From: UMGS172 sp045587185
GTDB taxonomy: Bacteria > Bacillota > Clostridia > Oscillospirales > Acutalibacteraceae
DNA: 15,814 nt
Assembly (NCBI GenBank): GCA_045587185.1
Contig: JAZNBS010000041.1
Span: 1 to 15,814, forward strand
Direction: 5' to 3'
A program made the translations under genes and the position numbers. The notes beneath the pieces are model-generated. The model worked only from the letters and a program-made list of their open reading frames with translations. It was not told the DNA's origin and ran no database searches. The stretch's first letter is position 1. Every line of letters starts with the position of its first letter. Positions 13,893 through 15,814 of this stretch are shown here, piece after piece.

Positions 13893-14366
13893 ATGGATGT
13901 AAACTCAAAATTTGAAAACGTTGCCCGTCGCTCACTATACAAATATTTAAGCAAACTTACGCCTATACAATTTAAATTCTTTTACTGCCTTTTTGTACAT
14001 TATTGGGCGGATTACAATTTGTTTATTGATAAACAAAATCTTTACAACCTGTGGTGTGAACTTAATCGAATGTGCCACGACTCAGATGAAAGTTTTCCGG
14101 ACTGCTATGATAATTTCAAGGAAATAAAAGACTTTTGTCAATCACAGCCATATTATTTTATCGATAAATTACCGCCAAAAATCATTGCCTGTCTATTTTC
14201 CGAATATGTTGACAACCGAATTGACATGCTTGTGTGCATAGCGAAGACGTTATACGAAAGTAATATAAGAGCTGCCTATGAATATGTAAATCAGACATTA
14301 GGTTTAAATGAGCCAATAGACATATTAGTTTCAGAAACACAAGAACATATAAAATATTTTTCATAA
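13893..14366 (+). CDS. Hypothetical protein of the mobile element
   Basis: A 157-residue protein of no family that I recognise. It is rich in aromatic residues and Cys (FKFFYCLFVHYWADYNLF, LWCELNRMCHDS, FPDCYDNF) and is predicted mostly helical, with no signal peptide; the hydrophobic stretch at about 25-40 is amphipathic rather than clearly membrane-spanning. It ends in an acidic region (NEPIDILVSETQEH). It is divergent from the polymerase-like gene and is closed by its own terminator, which supports it as a real gene, although the ribosome binding site is poor. It could be a regulator or cargo; no function is claimed. Confidence 0.6.
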   Translation: MDVNSKFENVARRSLYKYLSKLTPIQFKFFYCLFVHYWADYNLFIDKQNLYNLWCELNRMCHDSDESFPDCYDNFKEIKDFCQSQPYYFIDKLPPKIIACLFSEYVDNRIDMLVCIAKTLYESNIRAAYEYVNQTLGLNEPIDILVSETQEHIKYFS

Positions 14367-14369
14367 TCC

Positions 14370-14411
14370 AAACTAGAACTTATTCTCCTTGAGATTGGTT
14401 CTAGTTTTTTT
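14370..14411 (+). terminator. Rho-independent terminator after the 157-residue gene
   Basis: AAACTAGAAC (14370-14379) pairs perfectly with GTTCTAGTTT (14398-14407), with an inner TCTC/GAGA pair, and a T-run follows (14405-14411). It lies between convergent genes. Confidence 0.88.
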
Positions 14412-14421
14412 ATTTTATATA

Positions 14422-14874
14422 CTAAAATAATGGTTCCCTTAAGCAAACAGGAATATCATCGGTGAGAGCATCTTGCCAGGCAGGAAGATTGTCTCTATCT
14501 GCACCCGTCAAACAATATTTTACCATTGCAGTATAATTACGTTTAATCGGGTTTCTCGAATATTCAACACACACCGCACCGTTACTGCCAATCCACTTTT
14601 TATAGTTTTTAATTTCAAAGTCTTGGATTTGAAAAGAGTCAAAGAACATTGCAAACTCTCTGTTAGTACGATCAGGATATTCGGGATTATACCAAATATA
14701 ATACCAAAGTTTATTATGATGCCCGGAAACTTTTAATGTGATTTCAAAACACTTTTTCTCAAATTTAAAGCGCTCAACTTTTACATTACAAATTCGAACC
14801 CTATGCTTTCCTTCAGGGATTTCAATAAAGTTATATTCCACATATGTGTTTGGATTGTTACCATAAAAACCCAT
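14422..14874 (-). CDS. Phage-type protein, DUF669/single-strand-binding-like (tentative)
   Basis: A 150-residue soluble protein predicted to be mainly beta. The opening IPEGKHRVRICNVKVERFK (19-37) followed by FEITLKVSG (43-51) resembles the 'lPeG-x-y-x-v-x-i' start of phage DUF669-like and related OB-fold proteins. NREFAMFFDSFQI (71-83), WIGSNGAVCVEY (94-105) and a final LPAW (130-133) look like conserved prophage-replication-region patterns. These proteins are often coded beside phage recombination or replication genes and are thought to bind single-stranded DNA. A replication helper role for the polymerase-like protein is inferred from this and from proximity. It lies 35 bases after the Sel1 gene on the same strand and may share its transcript. 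Confidence 0.55.
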   Translation of the reverse strand: MGFYGNNPNTYVEYNFIEIPEGKHRVRICNVKVERFKFEKKCFEITLKVSGHHNKLWYYIWYNPEYPDRTNREFAMFFDSFQIQDFEIKNYKKWIGSNGAVCVEYSRNPIKRNYTAMVKYCLTGADRDNLPAWQDALTDDIPVCLREPLF

Positions 14875-14909
14875 CTTATATTACACCACCATATTGTAAC
14901 TGTTTTAAA

Positions 14910-15659
14910 TTAGAAATCAATCTTATACGGTCCTTCATCAACGTCCCAAAAGAGTGTTGTCAAAGAACGTAAATTAGCTTTTTCATAAACAGTTTTTTGT
15001 AATCTTTTACCTTCGTTATATATTTTCTTTAGTGTCAGCCTGTCTTGTTCATCAATTTCATCTAAATCTTCCTCAAAAGAAAGATCTTTATATTCAAGAA
15101 AGTGAGAAAATATTTCAAACAAGAAAAACAGTTTGAGTTCATCTCCAAGATTACGGTATGTCTTTACCTCATATTCTCTATAAAGTTCTTCCCATGCTTT
15201 ACGATATCCTCTTTTACTTGCTTCGATCCATAAACAGATTCCTCTATCATAGTTGATTTCTAACCCACCAGAATAACGATGACAAAACCCGATATCAAAT
15301 AGTGCTCCTGGATTTCCAGCTTTAGCCATAGGTATTAAATTTTTAACCGATTGTTTAACATTTTTTCTACGACCTATTCCATAGAGAGTTCTTGACCAAT
15401 ACGACCACTCAACTAACGGCCATTTAAGGAACCAATCATCTTCAAGTACTTCCATCAAATTTTTATTTAAATCTTCTGGTAGTTCAACATTAATATGGCC
15501 ACGAATCAATGACAAAAGATATTCATCTAATGTGGTAGCATTAATTTGATCAACTTTATAAAAATCGGACTTGTCGGCTATTGGATAATATTCAGAGCCA
15601 AGATGATATTTCAGAAGTTCATTATATATAGAATCGAAATCCACACAGCTATAATTCAT
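14910..15659 (-). CDS. Sel1-like repeat protein
   Basis: A 249-residue protein with at least one good Sel1-like repeat at about residues 115-159: GNPGALFDIGFCHRYSGG, then YDRGICLWIEASKRGYRKAWEEL, which keeps the A..LG..Y..G and A..W...A...G...A pattern. A weaker unit precedes it (about 91-114, YGIGRRKNVKQSVKNLIPMAKAG). The N-terminal 80 residues are acidic and unrecognised; the C-terminus (about 185-230) is highly charged and may form a coiled coil. Sel1 repeats are helical solenoids used for protein-protein contact. There is no signal peptide. Single Sel1-repeat genes are common as cargo of bacterial mobile elements, and some sit in effector or immunity settings; neither can be shown here. 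AAAGGA lies about 14 bases before the ATG at 15659. Confidence 0.75.
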   Translation of the reverse strand: MNYSCVDFDSIYNELLKYHLGSEYYPIADKSDFYKVDQINATTLDEYLLSLIRGHINVELPEDLNKNLMEVLEDDWFLKWPLVEWSYWSRTLYGIGRRKNVKQSVKNLIPMAKAGNPGALFDIGFCHRYSGGLEINYDRGICLWIEASKRGYRKAWEELYREYEVKTYRNLGDELKLFFLFEIFSHFLEYKDLSFEEDLDEIDEQDRLTLKKIYNEGKRLQKTVYEKANLRSLTTLFWDVDEGPYKIDF

Positions 15660-15814
15660 TTTATAGTATTCATCCTTTCAAGCGCCTGGTTTATAACAAT
15701 GAAGTTTTATCATAAATTTTTATATAAATCCAGTATTAAAAGTAAGCTTTGCAAACATTGTACTAATTTTGAGGAAAAGGGGCTTACAAACGAGACAAAA
15801 CACGACATAATATA
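15660..15814. other. Right end of window, upstream of the Sel1 gene
   Basis: 155 A+T-rich bases that should hold the minus-strand promoter of the Sel1/DUF669-like pair. TTATAA-like sequence near 15690-15696 may be a -10 box without a good -35. No gene is visible up to the window edge. Confidence 0.35.

Noticed and set aside
1..15814. CRISPR array, rRNA or toxin-antitoxin pair
   Set aside because: No regularly spaced repeats, no rRNA-like sequence and no small paired genes of known toxin families were seen.

Overview
The window looks like chromosome of a gut-type anaerobic Clostridia bacterium (Oscillospiraceae/Ruminococcaceae-like). This is inferred from strong AGGAGG-type ribosome binding sites, TTGACA/TATAAT promoters, a GntR(YtrA)-ABC operon, a BspA-like leucine-rich protein, InlB-type 'Flg_new' repeats in a large surface protein, and a GGGtGRT-protein/Fe-S-scaffold pair. 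No rRNA, tRNA or CRISPR array was seen. The right-hand part, from about 11,130 on, is visibly richer in A+T than the left and reads as a mobile element.

Layout. (1) 1-834: the end of a phage lysis cassette: the C-terminus of an endolysin with peptidoglycan-binding repeats, a small membrane/coiled-coil protein, and an r1t-type holin, closed by a terminator. (2) 916-3640: a self-regulated four-gene operon with a consensus promoter, a candidate operator, a YtrA-type GntR repressor, an ABC ATPase, an ABC permease and a lipoprotein. Its genes overlap or abut. (3) 3721-4020 (minus): a small unrecognised protein. (4) 4532-8197: a secreted, membrane-anchored 1221-residue protein that alternates five carbohydrate-binding-like beta-sandwich modules with four Flg_new repeats. 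It has its own TTGCAT-N17-TATAAT promoter and is followed by a perfect 15-bp hairpin. (5) 8521-10235: a two-gene operon of a NifU/IscU-like scaffold and a GGGtGRT protein, with promoter and terminator. (6) 10387-11127 (minus): a cytoplasmic BspA-type leucine-rich repeat protein. (7) 11256-15814: a tyrosine recombinase with a complete catalytic set, followed by A+T-rich cargo: a compact polymerase-like protein (minus), an unknown 157-residue protein (plus), a DUF669/single-strand-binding-like protein (minus) and a Sel1-repeat protein (minus). The element continues past the right end.

The most interesting item is the 458-residue product of 12397-13773. Its C-terminal half aligns by eye with every key palm motif of family A DNA polymerases (the T/R motif, motif A Asp, motif B Arg-x3-Lys, motif C QV-x-D), with no visible exonuclease domain. 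It resembles the minimal superfamily-A polymerases of mobile elements known as TV-Pols. Together with the recombinase and the putative single-strand-binding-like protein, it suggests an integrative element that brings its own replication polymerase.
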